Positions 44,403-53,620 of a stretch of 64,000 nt of DNA are shown here, piece after piece. The stretch lies in NCBI RefSeq assembly GCF_900128485.1, contig NZ_LT635861.1, positions 36,723 through 100,722 on the forward strand. The letters are read 5' to 3'. This DNA comes from Duodenibacillus massiliensis (GTDB lineage Bacteria > Pseudomonadota > Gammaproteobacteria > Burkholderiales > Burkholderiaceae_F). The position numbers and the translations under genes are program-made. Position 1 is the first letter of the stretch, and each line of letters begins with the position of its first letter. The notes beneath the pieces are model-generated. The model was not told the origin of the DNA and made no database searches. It saw only the letters and a list, made by a program, of their open reading frames with translations.

Positions 44403-46106
44403 ATGGCCGAGGCCCTCACAGTCACCCGTGTGAGCCGCTTTGAAAAAGGTGCGGTTAAGCCCCTGATTGACGACATCACGCTCACAATCAAAGCGGGGTC
44501 GCTCACGGCGCTAGCGGGCGCTGACGGCGCAGGCAAAACCACGCTCATGCGCGTGATGGCGGGCGTGCTGCGGCCGCAAAAAGGCTCGGTGACGGTCTTG
44601 GGGGAAGCGCTTTACCCGGAAAACGCGGGCGTTAAAACGCGGATCGGCTACATGCCGCAGAAGTTCGGGCTCTATGAAGACCTTTCCGTCATGGAAAATT
44701 TCCTTCTCTACGCCGACCTTTTCGGTATTGACGGTAAAGAGAGGGAGGAGAGAATCGCAAGGCTTCTTGCGATGACGCAGCTCACCGCTTTTACCGCGCG
44801 CCCCGCGGGGAAACTTTCGGGCGGCATGAAGCAAAAGCTGGGTTTGGCCTGTGCGCTTTTAAACCGCCCGGACGTGTTGCTTCTGGATGAACCCACGGTG
44901 GGGGTGGACCCCTTATCTAAAAAGGAACTTTTTGAGATTCTCAAAGCCGAAAGCGGCGCCGGGAAGATGACGGTCGTCATTGCGACGACCTACATGGACG
45001 AGGCCGCGCAGTGTGATCAGGTGGCGCTTCTTGAAGGGGGCCGCCTGCAGCTTACCGGCACTCCCGCTGAAGTCACCGCGCATGCCGCAGGCCGCACGGT
45101 GCAGGTCGCGGGCTACACCGGGCGCGTACGGGACGTGCAGGCTGAGCTTTCTGACTCTGCTTTGGTGCTTGACGCCCTGCCGCTTGCCGGAGGCGTGCAT
45201 GTGCTTTTAAGGGACGGCGTCACGGCGGCAGAGCTTACCGCGGCTTTTCCGGCGCTCACCGTCACGGAGGCCACCGCGCGCCTGGAAGACGGGTATCTTG
45301 CGTGGCGGGAAAAGGTCCTGGGCCTTACGCAGACCGGCAATGCACTTACCGTTAAAGGGCGGGCCGCGGTCTCTGACCCCGTTATCCGCGCGCAGGACAT
45401 CGTGCGGCGGTTCGGGGCTTTTACGGCGGTGGATAAAACGTCGTTCGTGGTGCACCCCGGGGAAATCTTCGGGCTTTTGGGGCCCAACGGCGCGGGGAAA
45501 ACCACGACCTTCCGGATGATTTGCGGCCTGCTGGAGGTAAGCGGCGGCGACCTCGAAGTCGCGGGCGTCAACGTCCGCGCCTCAAGAAACCTCGCGCGCT
45601 CACGCTTAGGCTACATGTCGCAGAAATTTTCGCTTTACGGCAACCTCACGGTGCGGGAAAACCTGCGGTTTTTTGCAGGGGCCTATGGACTGACGAAAAA
45701 AGTGGCGGACGCGCGCATTGTGGAGCTCACGGCGTCGCTGGCGTTAACCGACGTCTTGGATAAAACCGCGGGGGAGTTGCCGGGCGGCATGAAGCAGCGC
45801 CTGGCGATGGCGGCGGCTTTGATTCACGAACCCTCGGTTCTCTTTCTTGATGAACCCACAAGCGGCGCAGACGTCATGGCACGGCGCCGTTTCTGGCGGT
45901 GGATGACGGAACTTTCGGCCGCAGGCGTCACGATTATCGTCACCACGCACTTCATGGAAGAGGCGCAGTATTGCGACCGGCTTCTCATTCAGGATGCGGG
46001 CCGCACGATTGCGGCCGGTACCCCTGAAGCAATCCGCGGCGACGCCCCTACGATGGAAGCGGCCTTTATCCGGGTGGTACAGGCGGGGCGAGGAGAGGCG
46101 TCATGA
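44403..46106 (+). CDS. Double-domain ABC exporter ATPase (YbhF-like)
   Basis: 567 residues with two fused nucleotide-binding domains. First: GADGAGKTTL, LSGGMKQKLGL, LLLDEPTVGVDP. Second: GPNGAGKTTTFRMICG, LPGGMKQRLAMA, LFLDEPTSGAD. The first Walker A has D where N is usual. Fused ATPases of this layout work with two ABC-2 permeases, which follow. The stop overlaps the next start in ATGA. Confidence 0.9.
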   Translation: MAEALTVTRVSRFEKGAVKPLIDDITLTIKAGSLTALAGADGAGKTTLMRVMAGVLRPQKGSVTVLGEALYPENAGVKTRIGYMPQKFGLYEDLSVMENFLLYADLFGIDGKEREERIARLLAMTQLTAFTARPAGKLSGGMKQKLGLACALLNRPDVLLLDEPTVGVDPLSKKELFEILKAESGAGKMTVVIATTYMDEAAQCDQVALLEGGRLQLTGTPAEVTAHAAGRTVQVAGYTGRVRDVQAELSDSALVLDALPLAGGVHVLLRDGVTAAELTAAFPALTVTEATARLEDGYLAWREKVLGLTQTGNALTVKGRAAVSDPVIRAQDIVRRFGAFTAVDKTSFVVHPGEIFGLLGPNGAGKTTTFRMICGLLEVSGGDLEVAGVNVRASRNLARSRLGYMSQKFSLYGNLTVRENLRFFAGAYGLTKKVADARIVELTASLALTDVLDKTAGELPGGMKQRLAMAAALIHEPSVLFLDEPTSGADVMARRRFWRWMTELSAAGVTIIVTTHFMEEAQYCDRLLIQDAGRTIAAGTPEAIRGDAPTMEAAFIRVVQAGRGEAS

Positions 46107-47194
46107 GCTTTGCGGACTTTTGGCGCCACACGGCGGCGCTCACCTTGAAGGAAACCCGGCAGATCATGCGGGATAAGAGCGCCTTTTTGCTCGGGATCGT
46201 GATGCCTGTGGTGCTCATTATTTTGTTTGGTTACGGGTTAAGTTTTGACATCCGCGACGTGCGCCTCGGGATTGCGCAGGAAGCCAAAACCGGGGAAGCG
46301 CAGGCGCTCACAACCGCTTTTACCCATAACCCCGTCTTTAAAACCACGGTTTTCACCTCGCGCGCCGAAGGGGAAAAGGCTTTGAAAGCCTTTGACGTTG
46401 AGGCGCTGCTGGTGCTTGAAACCCGGCGGGGTGCGACCGCAGCGCAGCTTTTGATTGACGGCATTGACGCGCCGAGGGCGGTGATGATCGGTAACGCCGT
46501 GACGGCTGCGGCGATGATTGCGCGCGTGAAAAACTCACAGGCAGCGGGCGCCGCGACGGTGCCCCGCATCTGGTTTAACGAGAGCGCGGAGAGCCGCAGG
46601 TATCTCGTGCCGGGACTGATGGTCATTGTGCTCACGATGACCGGGATGATGCTAACGGGCCTTGTGCTTGCGCGTGAATGGGAGAGGGGCACGATGGAAG
46701 CCTTGATTGCAACGCCGGCCTCACCCCTGGCAATTCTCATATCCAAGGTGCTTCCGTACTTTGTGCTGGGGCTCGTCGGCTGGGGGCTCTGTCTTTTAGC
46801 CGCGCTTTTTCTCTACGACGTGCCGGTGCGGAGGAGTCTTACGGTGATTACGGTCTCATCCGCCCTCTACCTTTTGATTGGGCTCGGGCTCGGACTCTTT
46901 GTTTCGGGCGTGACGCGCTCACAGTTTCTTGCAAGCCAAATCACGATCCTCTCGGGCTTTTTGCCGGCCGTGATTCTTTCGGGCTTTATCTTTGACTTGC
47001 GAAGCGCCCCGGTCTGGGCCGACTGGCTTGCGCACGCCTTTCCGCCGGTCTACTACATGGAGCTACTGCGGCTCGGCTTTTTAACGGGCGGGATGCCGGA
47101 ACTCACGATCCGGGACTTTGCCGTGCTCACGGCCTTTGCCGTATTGTTTCTTACGCTAGCGTACGGGCAGTGCGCCAAGAGGATCCGGAAATGA
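46103..47194 (+). CDS. ABC-2 type permease, first of pair
   Basis: 363 residues (YbhS-like). One membrane segment near the N-terminus (FLLGIVMPVVLIILFGYGLS), a periplasmic domain of about 140 residues, then five segments including MVIVLTMTGMMLTGLVLARE and EWERGTMEALIATPAS, the ABC-2 coupling-helix signature. ATGA overlaps on both sides (46103-46106 and 47191-47194) suggest tight coupling of translation across the operon. Confidence 0.88.
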   Translation: MSFADFWRHTAALTLKETRQIMRDKSAFLLGIVMPVVLIILFGYGLSFDIRDVRLGIAQEAKTGEAQALTTAFTHNPVFKTTVFTSRAEGEKALKAFDVEALLVLETRRGATAAQLLIDGIDAPRAVMIGNAVTAAAMIARVKNSQAAGAATVPRIWFNESAESRRYLVPGLMVIVLTMTGMMLTGLVLAREWERGTMEALIATPASPLAILISKVLPYFVLGLVGWGLCLLAALFLYDVPVRRSLTVITVSSALYLLIGLGLGLFVSGVTRSQFLASQITILSGFLPAVILSGFIFDLRSAPVWADWLAHAFPPVYYMELLRLGFLTGGMPELTIRDFAVLTAFAVLFLTLAYGQCAKRIRK

Positions 47195-48291
47195 GAGCGT
47201 TTTTCTCCGTGGCGCACACAGCGCTCGTTAAAAAAGAGTTTCTCTCGGTCTTAAAGGACCGCACAAGCCGCATGATTCTTGTGGCGCCCATCATTCTTTA
47301 CATCATTCTCTTCGGGTATATCGCAAGTTTTAACCTTGAGCGCATCCCTTACGCGGTCTGTGATTTGGCGAAAACTGAGCTTTCCTCCGAGCTCATACGA
47401 CGCATTGAAGCGGGCGGGATTTTTCAGCGGGTGGCAACGCTTACCAACACTGCGCAGGTAAGGCGCGCGGTTGATGAAACCGACGCGCTTGTGGTGGCGG
47501 TGATTGCGCCCGACTTTTCTTCGCGCTTTTATTCGGGCCGCACCGCGCCCGTGCAGGTCGTGGTGGACGGCCGCAACTCCACGACCGCGCAGTTGGCGGC
47601 AGGCTACCTGCAGACGATTGTGAGTGACTTTTCGGCCGAAAAAAGCGGCGTCACGGCGGGCGTGGCGATGCGCCTTTTTTATAACCCCAACAACATCACG
47701 CAGTGGTTCATCATGCCCGGGCTCATCGTCATGCTTTCGATGCTGCAGACCGTGGTGCTCGCAGCCCTGTCGGTGGCGCGTGAGCGGGAGCAGGGGACGT
47801 TTGAGCAACTCTCCGTCACGCCCGTCACAACCGGGCAGATTCTTTTTGCCAAGGCCTTTGTGCCGATGGTGGTGGGACTCATGCAGGCGTGCCTTATTCT
47901 CGCGGCGGACTTGTGGTGGTTCCGGATTCCGCTTGCGGGGAGTTTTGCTCAGATTCTTACGATTCTTCTCATTTTTATCGCGGCGGTCGTGGGGCTGGGG
48001 CTTGCGATTTCAGCCTACAGCAAGAACATGCAGCAGGCGCTTCTTCTGGTTGTCGTCAACCTCGTGCCGATGGTGCTTCTTTCCGGGCTTTTTACGCCGG
48101 TCGCGAATATGGCGGAGTGGGTGCAGGCACTCACGTGGCTCGATCCCCTGCGCTTTGCACTTCTTGCAATGCGGCGCGTGTACCTTGCGGGCTGCACGTG
48201 GGGCGAGATGTTTGCGGTGCTCTGGCCTGCGGCAGTGGTGGCAGGGGCGTCATTGCCCCTGGCGTATGTGTTTTTCCGGCGCAAGGTGTGA
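47191..48291 (+). CDS. ABC-2 type permease, second of pair
   Basis: 366 residues from the ATG at 47191, chosen for the ATGA overlap with the previous gene; the frame is open seven codons upstream. Same topology as its neighbour: IILYIILFGYIASF near the N-terminus, a periplasmic domain, then the coupling segment REREQGTFEQLSVTPVT and several helices. Likely forms a heterodimeric pore with the preceding permease, powered by the double ATPase. Confidence 0.88.
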   Translation: MRAFFSVAHTALVKKEFLSVLKDRTSRMILVAPIILYIILFGYIASFNLERIPYAVCDLAKTELSSELIRRIEAGGIFQRVATLTNTAQVRRAVDETDALVVAVIAPDFSSRFYSGRTAPVQVVVDGRNSTTAQLAAGYLQTIVSDFSAEKSGVTAGVAMRLFYNPNNITQWFIMPGLIVMLSMLQTVVLAALSVAREREQGTFEQLSVTPVTTGQILFAKAFVPMVVGLMQACLILAADLWWFRIPLAGSFAQILTILLIFIAAVVGLGLAISAYSKNMQQALLLVVVNLVPMVLLSGLFTPVANMAEWVQALTWLDPLRFALLAMRRVYLAGCTWGEMFAVLWPAAVVAGASLPLAYVFFRRKV

Positions 48292-48333
48292 GTGGCGGGC
48301 TGTGTCTCTTGGTTCTTTTAGTGCATGAGATTT

Positions 48334-48450
48334 GCGCAATTGTGGAAAAATACCAAATGATGGTTGTAGCAATTGTGGAAATATGATGAAAAAGATTTGG
48401 CGCAATTGTGAAAAATACTCATAAAATATCTGGCGCAATTGTGAAAATTC
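48334..48450 (+). repeat. Four direct repeats with exact 33-bp period
   Basis: CAATTGTG occurs at 48337, 48370, 48403 and 48436, each exactly 33 bases from the last. It lies within a longer shared core GCGCAATTGTG(G)AAAAAT; the rest of each unit is A/T-rich and variable. The array ends about 20 bases before the start codon of the AAA ATPase gene, so it covers the promoter and leader region. Confidence 0.75.
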
Positions 48451-48463
48451 ATCGGATACCCCA

Positions 48464-49801
48464 ATGTTTGAACGAAAAATTTACCAAGAGATGTTGCGCT
48501 GGAAGCATGACTACGCTCCGAAGTACGCCTTGTTTTTAAAAGGAGCACGTCGTGTGGGAAAAACCACGCTGGCTAAGAAGCTTGGCGAAGAGGCATATAA
48601 GTCACATATTCTGATCAGGTTTGATCAGGTAACAGATGATGTCCGCAATCTCTTCGTAAACGGGTTACTTGACCTTGATACCCTCTTTGAGACGCTGCAA
48701 CTGATTTACAAAACAAAACTCTTTCGGGGTGAATCGCTCATTATCCTGGATGAGGTTCAGCTCTTTCCTGCAGCCCGGCAGGCATTGAAGACTCTGCTGG
48801 AAGACGGTCGATATCACTACCTTGAAACGGGGTCTTTGGCAGGAATTACTAAAAAAAGCAAGGATATTCTGATTCCGTCGGAGGAGTACTCGCTCGATGT
48901 TCTGCCGATGGATTTTGAAGAATTCCTTTGGGCTCAGGATGATCATGTGACAATTCCGATGATCCGCAGTCGTGTCGAGGCGAGAAAGCCTTTCGGAGCC
49001 ATGCATCAGAGCATCATGAACCGCTTCCGGGAGTACATGCTTGTGGGAGGAATGCCGCAGGTTGTTTCAGCATTTTTACCGGACAAAAATTTTGAGAAAG
49101 CTGACTTCGTCAAGCATGAAATTCTCAGGCTCTACAAGCAGGATATGCAGGAACAAAACGAAGAGAAATCCGAGTATGTCGGTAATTTCTTTGAGCAGAT
49201 TCCGTCAGAACTGTCCAAGCGCGACAAGCGGTTTGTGATCTCGCATATTGATCCGCAGGCCCGGTTGCGCGAATACCGTGGGCCGGTACGTTGGCTTGAT
49301 GAAGCCATGGTTGTCAACCTTGCATTTAATGTGGAAGACCCGAGCGTTGCTTTTAATCTCGGCATCACGGACTCGTCTTTTAAGTGCTATCTGACGGATA
49401 CGGGGTTGCTGGTGACTTTGGCCTTTTACGACGGGACATACATGGATAATGACCTCTACAAGGCCGTTCTTCTCGACCGTCTGCAGGTTAATGAAGGAAT
49501 GCTCGTGGAAAATGTTGTGGCCCAGTGTCTGAGATCCGGCGGGCATAAGGCCTACTTCTACGCAAAACGCGATGCCAAAACGCGTAAAACTGTGATGGAA
49601 ATTGACTTTCTGATGCGGAAGGGAAAAAAGGTTGTTCCTTTGGAAGTAAAGTCCGGTAAGTCATTGAGTATCAAGTCACTTGAACGTATTAAAGCCACTT
49701 ACGGCAGCCGTATAGGAGACGGCATTGTTCTTCACCACGGTGAGGTGAAAGAGCAAGACGGCATTTTGTTCTTGCCGTACTACGCGGCTGCGGTTCTGTA
49801 G
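48464..49801 (+). CDS. AAA ATPase with C-terminal DUF4143 domain
   Basis: 445 residues. N-terminal P-loop domain: KGARRVGKTTLAKKLGEEAY (Walker A) and SLIILDEVQLFPAARQALKT (Walker B with the DEVQ signature). The C-terminal DUF4143 region carries a nuclease-like pattern (EIDFLMRKGKKVVPLEVKSG). These proteins are abundant in gut bacteria and archaea, usually single genes, of unknown role; a DNA- or RNA-directed function is often suspected. No strong ribosome binding site is seen between the 33-bp repeats and the ATG. Two decayed relatives lie at 12930 and 49830. Low-GC leader and isolated position hint at transfer. Confidence 0.85.
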   Translation: MFERKIYQEMLRWKHDYAPKYALFLKGARRVGKTTLAKKLGEEAYKSHILIRFDQVTDDVRNLFVNGLLDLDTLFETLQLIYKTKLFRGESLIILDEVQLFPAARQALKTLLEDGRYHYLETGSLAGITKKSKDILIPSEEYSLDVLPMDFEEFLWAQDDHVTIPMIRSRVEARKPFGAMHQSIMNRFREYMLVGGMPQVVSAFLPDKNFEKADFVKHEILRLYKQDMQEQNEEKSEYVGNFFEQIPSELSKRDKRFVISHIDPQARLREYRGPVRWLDEAMVVNLAFNVEDPSVAFNLGITDSSFKCYLTDTGLLVTLAFYDGTYMDNDLYKAVLLDRLQVNEGMLVENVVAQCLRSGGHKAYFYAKRDAKTRKTVMEIDFLMRKGKKVVPLEVKSGKSLSIKSLERIKATYGSRIGDGIVLHHGEVKEQDGILFLPYYAAAVL

Positions 49802-49829
49802 GTGCTGTCTTAATAAGCACTGTTTTCAG

Positions 49830-50625
49830 TGAGGCCGATGAGTTTGGCCGTCCAGTCCGCCAGCGGCAGCGGAATTGTCATCACGCCGTCAGTAAAACTC
49901 AGGTTGTCGTGTGAAAACCGTACGGCAAAGGGCATCTTCTGCCGCACGGCAAAGCGTTTGACGGTGCTCTTTCGGCGGCTGGGATTTAGAGCAAGTTCCG
50001 CCGGGATGAGGTCGGTGCAGAAAGTCCGCCGACATCCGGCCGTTTGTCTCGAAGTAGGCCGGTCTTGCCTTAAGCTGCGCCGTGAGACTCTGCGTCAGCG
50101 CATTGCGGTTCAGTGCAGCCCGCACGGCAGCAGCCTCGGGCGTTTGACTTTGCAGCGCGTCAGGCGAAATTCCGGCTGCCGCGCGCAAAAGGCCGGTGTC
50201 AAAAAGGCTCACCTTGTAAGCGTCGAAATTGCAGTCAGCCGAAAGCGGAAGTGCGGGCTTTCGGGCACGGTAAATCCGTGTGATGAGCCCGGCTTCTTCA
50301 AGCCAAAAGACAGCCGACCGGTACTCGCGGGCGCGGGCATCGGTGCTCACCTTTGAGAGGAAAAAGTTCGATGCGCTGGCTACGAGCTGCTGGGGCACCG
50401 ACTGCCACACGTTTCCGATGCGCCGGGTTTCGGCGCCTTGGGCGTTGGCGGAAAAGTCGCCCCGTAAGGCCTAGAGGTACTGCGCCAAAACGTGATCAGC
50501 AGCTGCGATGTCCCGCGCAGACAGAAACGCTGCCGCCGCTTCCGGGGGCCATCCCACGGTAAGGTAGGTCTGCCACACGGAAAAGAGTTCGGTGAGTACC
50601 GGAGGAGAAGTTCATTGTTTTTGCA
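49830..50625 (-). pseudogene. Decayed AAA/DUF4143 ATPase, C-terminal part
   Basis: Minus strand, converging on the intact relative. Recognisable are WQSVPQQLVASASNFFLSKV, FWLEEAGLITRIYRARKP and the DUF4143 stretch FDAYKVSLFDTGLLRAAAGI. An in-frame stop follows VLAQYL near 50473, and the end (about 49990 downward) is frameshifted. The P-loop part is missing. The 960-base gap between the intact gene and nosL holds only this and the FNR-type box. Confidence 0.7.
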
Positions 50626-50630
50626 CGGGT

Positions 50631-50644
50631 TTGATGCATATCAA
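50631..50644. promoter_or_regulatory. FNR/DNR-type box before the nos genes
   Basis: TTGATGCATATCAA is a perfect TTGAT-N4-ATCAA dyad, the consensus of FNR/CRP-family anaerobic regulators. It lies 117 bases before the first nosL start, compatible with activation from a -41 position and a transcript start near 50680. Confidence 0.7.
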
Positions 50645-50760
50645 TGAGGCTTGAAGATTCCGTCTATGCGTGTCAACGCAAGAAACCGGTTTTTGACTTT
50701 CCCTCCGGTACGGTTCTCGCGTAATCTCGGTATCCGTACCGGCAAAAAAAGGAGTGATGG

Positions 50761-51234
50761 ATGGTCGGACTTTGGTTAAGAGCGGGCCTTACTGCCGCGG
50801 TGATTTTGACCGTGGGTGCCGCTGCGGCGCAGACACCCGTGATTCACGCGGGCGAGCGCTGTGCTTCCTGCGGCATGGAAATCCTCCGCTATCCCGGTCC
50901 CAAGGGCGTAATCGTCATGCCTGACGGCACACAGAAGGCCTTTTGTTCGGCGAGAGCTTTGGCCTGTGAACTCACCAAAGCCGGTGACGTCAAAGGTGCC
51001 TACGTGCACGACGCCGGCAAAACCGGCTGGACGCATCCCGATGATGCCGCCATGATTGATGCCCGCAGTGCTTGGTACGTTTACGGCTCCGAAATGAAGG
51101 CCGTGATGGGCCCGAGCCTTGCGCCTTTTGCCGATAAGGCCTCCGCAGAAAAATTTCAGGCGGAAAAGGGCGGCAAACTCTTAAGCGCCGAAGAACTCAC
51201 GGCTCAGGTTTTGGGCTGCCGCGCGCATAATTAA
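50761..51234 (+). CDS. nosL: NosL-family copper-binding protein, first copy
   Basis: 157 residues with a signal peptide (about 1-22, AAAAQ) and no lipobox. NosL signature: RCASCGMEILRYPGPKG, with the C-x2-CGM copper site, and a second cysteine in KAFCSARAL. NosL binds Cu(I) and delivers it to nitrous oxide reductase in known systems. AAAAAAGGAG precedes the start. An FNR-type box upstream suggests anaerobic induction. A second, lipoprotein-type copy follows. Confidence 0.87.
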   Translation: MVGLWLRAGLTAAVILTVGAAAAQTPVIHAGERCASCGMEILRYPGPKGVIVMPDGTQKAFCSARALACELTKAGDVKGAYVHDAGKTGWTHPDDAAMIDARSAWYVYGSEMKAVMGPSLAPFADKASAEKFQAEKGGKLLSAEELTAQVLGCRAHN

Positions 51235-51267
51235 GAAATCCCCACGCCAAACCCAAGGAGAACGCCC

Positions 51268-51768
51268 GTGAATTCCACCGGACATTACCGCCGCATGCTC
51301 TGCGCCGCAGGCGCTGCCGGTCTGGTTTTAACGCTGACCGGTTGCTCGGAAAAAAGTGAGGTCCCGGTTAAACCTGTTGCGCTTGGAGCGCACGACCGGT
51401 GCGCGCTTTGCGGTATGGTGATCACAAACTACGAGGGCCCCAAGGCCGAGCTCTTTTTAAAGGGCGTGGCAGAGCCCGTGAAGTTTTGCTCCGGGCGTGA
51501 TGCCTTTACCTTTGCCCTGCAGCCCGAGAACGCGCGGCGCCTGACAGGCTTTTTCGTGCAGAGCGCGGACACCGACCCCAAGGCCCCTGTGACCGCGGAG
51601 AGTTTTCTTGATGCCCGCAAGGCTTTCTTTGTGGTGGACGGGCGCTTTGAAGGCGTGATGGGGGCGGAGCCCGCCGCTTTTGCCGACAAAACGGCGGCGG
51701 AGAAATTCATCCAAGCCTGGGGCGGGCGCATCGTGCGCTTTGAAGAAGTGACGCTGGAGGCGCTCTGA
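51268..51768 (+). CDS. nosL: NosL-family copper-binding lipoprotein, second copy
   Basis: 166 residues. The lipobox LTGC (about residue 26) predicts outer-membrane anchoring. RCALCGMVITNYEGPKAE holds the copper site and KFCSGRDAF the second cysteine. It is only modestly similar to the first copy, so they may act as soluble and anchored partners in copper hand-over. AAGGAGAA precedes the GTG/ATG region of the start. The stop TGA shares its A with the ATG of the ATPase gene. Confidence 0.87.
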   Translation: MNSTGHYRRMLCAAGAAGLVLTLTGCSEKSEVPVKPVALGAHDRCALCGMVITNYEGPKAELFLKGVAEPVKFCSGRDAFTFALQPENARRLTGFFVQSADTDPKAPVTAESFLDARKAFFVVDGRFEGVMGAEPAAFADKTAAEKFIQAWGGRIVRFEEVTLEAL

Positions 51769-52676
51769 TGACGGCTTCAGGCACCGCAGAAGCCCGTGTT
51801 GCGGGCGATGCTCTTACGTTTGAGCGATCGGGGCGCCGCATTCTCACGGACATCACTTTCCGCGTGAAAGCCGGCCGCATCACCGGGCTTTTGGGCACAA
51901 ACGGCGCGGGGAAATCCACGCTTATCAAGCTTATCCTCGGGCTCATAAAACCCACGGCAGGAACGCTCACGGTTTTAGGGGGAGCGCCGGGAGAGGCGCC
52001 GCTAAAAATCGGGTATTTGCCTGAAAACGTGAGTTTTTACGATCAGATGACGGTTGCCGAGCACCTGCGCTTTTTCGGGCGCCTGAAGCGCGTGGACACA
52101 GCGCGTGTTGCGGCGGTCGGAGAAAAACTGAGGCTCACGGAATTTGCCCGCAGAACACCGAAGGAATGCTCCAAGGGGCAGAGACAGAGGCTGGGCCTAG
52201 CGCAGGCACTTCTCACCGAACCTGAGCTCCTGCTTTTAGACGAACCCACGACGGGACTTGATCCCCAGACCACCGAAGCGCTGTACGCGGAACTCGTGCA
52301 GATGAAGGAAAAGGGTTGCGCGGTTCTCATCTGCACGCATGAACTCGCGCTTGCGGAAAATTTTCTTGACTGCGTTCTCATGATTAAGGAAGGGCGGATT
52401 GCCGCGCAGGCCGAGACGCTTGACGCGCTGCGCGCGAAGGCAAACCTTCCGGTGCGCGTGACATTGACGCCTGCGGCAGCGCAGAAAGCGCGCGCGGGAC
52501 TGCCGGCCGGGCGCCTCACGGGAACGGCGATTGATGTCGCTCCGGGCGAAGTGCAGGCCGTGCTCGCGTTTCTCACGCAAACCTGCGGCATCTGGGACTT
52601 TGAGGTGCGGCATCCGGATTTAAGAAGTCTTTACGCATACTTTAACGGTACGGAGACAACGCATGGCGCTTCATGA
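51768..52676 (+). CDS. nosF: ABC transporter ATPase, NosF-like
   Basis: 302 residues with one nucleotide-binding domain: GTNGAGKSTLIKLILGLIKP, CSKGQRQRLGLAQAL (signature SKGQ in place of SGGQ, as in NosF/CcmA-type ATPases) and LLLDEPTTGLDP. The C-terminal domain of about 80 residues is NosF-like. With NosD and NosY it forms the NosDFY complex that matures nitrous oxide reductase with copper or sulfide. Start overlaps the previous stop in TGATG, and its end overlaps nosY by 14 bases. Confidence 0.85.
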   Translation: MTASGTAEARVAGDALTFERSGRRILTDITFRVKAGRITGLLGTNGAGKSTLIKLILGLIKPTAGTLTVLGGAPGEAPLKIGYLPENVSFYDQMTVAEHLRFFGRLKRVDTARVAAVGEKLRLTEFARRTPKECSKGQRQRLGLAQALLTEPELLLLDEPTTGLDPQTTEALYAELVQMKEKGCAVLICTHELALAENFLDCVLMIKEGRIAAQAETLDALRAKANLPVRVTLTPAAAQKARAGLPAGRLTGTAIDVAPGEVQAVLAFLTQTCGIWDFEVRHPDLRSLYAYFNGTETTHGAS

Positions 52677-53484
52677 TTTTCAAAGCGAAGTGCGCGCCTT
52701 CGGCGTGATTGTCGGGAAAGAATTTCTCGAGGCGGCCCGCAACCGGTGGCTTTTTTCCGGAGCGCTTCTTTTTGCCGTTTTGGCGCTTGCCGTGATTTTC
52801 GGCACGGCCGCAATCGGCGGAAGCCTCGAATTCCGGGACCTCACGACAGTCATGAATTCCTTTGTGAGTCTGACGGTCTACGTGCTGCCGCTTTTGGCGG
52901 TCATGACAGTAAGCGAAGCCTTTGCAAGCGAATCCGAGCACGGCACATTGGCTTTGATGCTCACCTATCCCTTGTCGCGCACCACCTGGGTGCTCGGGAA
53001 AATCACGGGCTTTGCGGCGGCGCTTTTCGTGGCCTTTTCCTTTGCGGTAGCAACCGTCATTGCTGCGCGCGGGGTGCTGCCGGTTACCTGGTCCTGGTCT
53101 GAGACGCTTGTGGCGTCCGTGAAGCTTCTTGTGACGGGGTGGCTCTATGGGCTCGCGTACATTGCGCTCGGCTGCTGGGTGAGTCTGCTCGTGAAAACGA
53201 AGGCCCAGGCCCTTGCCGTCCTTGTGATGCTCTGGTTTTTCCTCGTCTTTCTCTACGACGTGCTCCTTTTGACGGCGGCGGTGGCGTCCGACGGGGCGAT
53301 GAGCCGCACGGTGCTCACAACACTGATGAGCCTAAACTGTGCCGACGCCTTCCGCCTTATCAATACCGTGCCGGAGAAGGGGGACTTTACGGCAGGCGCC
53401 GGGCTTTTGACGCTGGTGCTGATCGGCTGGAGCGCGGCAGGAACCGCCATGGCACTTTTTTCCGTGCGGCGCATCAGGCTGTGA
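52663..53484 (+). CDS. nosY: ABC permease, NosY-like
   Basis: 273 residues with six predicted membrane segments (for example LFSGALLFAVLALAVIFGTA and LAVLVMLWFFLVFLYDVLLL) and the EFLEAARNRW coupling segment near the start, as in NosY. The start codon lies inside the end of nosF. Its usual periplasmic partner NosD is not next to it, nor is nosZ or nosR, so the complex must be completed from elsewhere or serve another copper protein. Confidence 0.83.
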   Translation: MALHDFQSEVRAFGVIVGKEFLEAARNRWLFSGALLFAVLALAVIFGTAAIGGSLEFRDLTTVMNSFVSLTVYVLPLLAVMTVSEAFASESEHGTLALMLTYPLSRTTWVLGKITGFAAALFVAFSFAVATVIAARGVLPVTWSWSETLVASVKLLVTGWLYGLAYIALGCWVSLLVKTKAQALAVLVMLWFFLVFLYDVLLLTAAVASDGAMSRTVLTTLMSLNCADAFRLINTVPEKGDFTAGAGLLTLVLIGWSAAGTAMALFSVRRIRL

Positions 53485-53620
53485 CTGCGGTAATACCGCA
53501 CAAACCGTGTGCGCAGCCGGCCCGGGAGCTGTCGGCTGCGCTTTCAGCCGATATACTCTCCGGACCTACTGTACGACCGGCCTCTTCCCGTGGGCCGGCG
53601 TTTCTTGCGAGAACAGAGAA

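Noticed and set aside
48334..48450. 33-bp repeats as a CRISPR array
   Set aside because: Only the CAATTGTG core is constant; there is no repeat-plus-unique-spacer pattern of usual lengths and no cas gene nearby.
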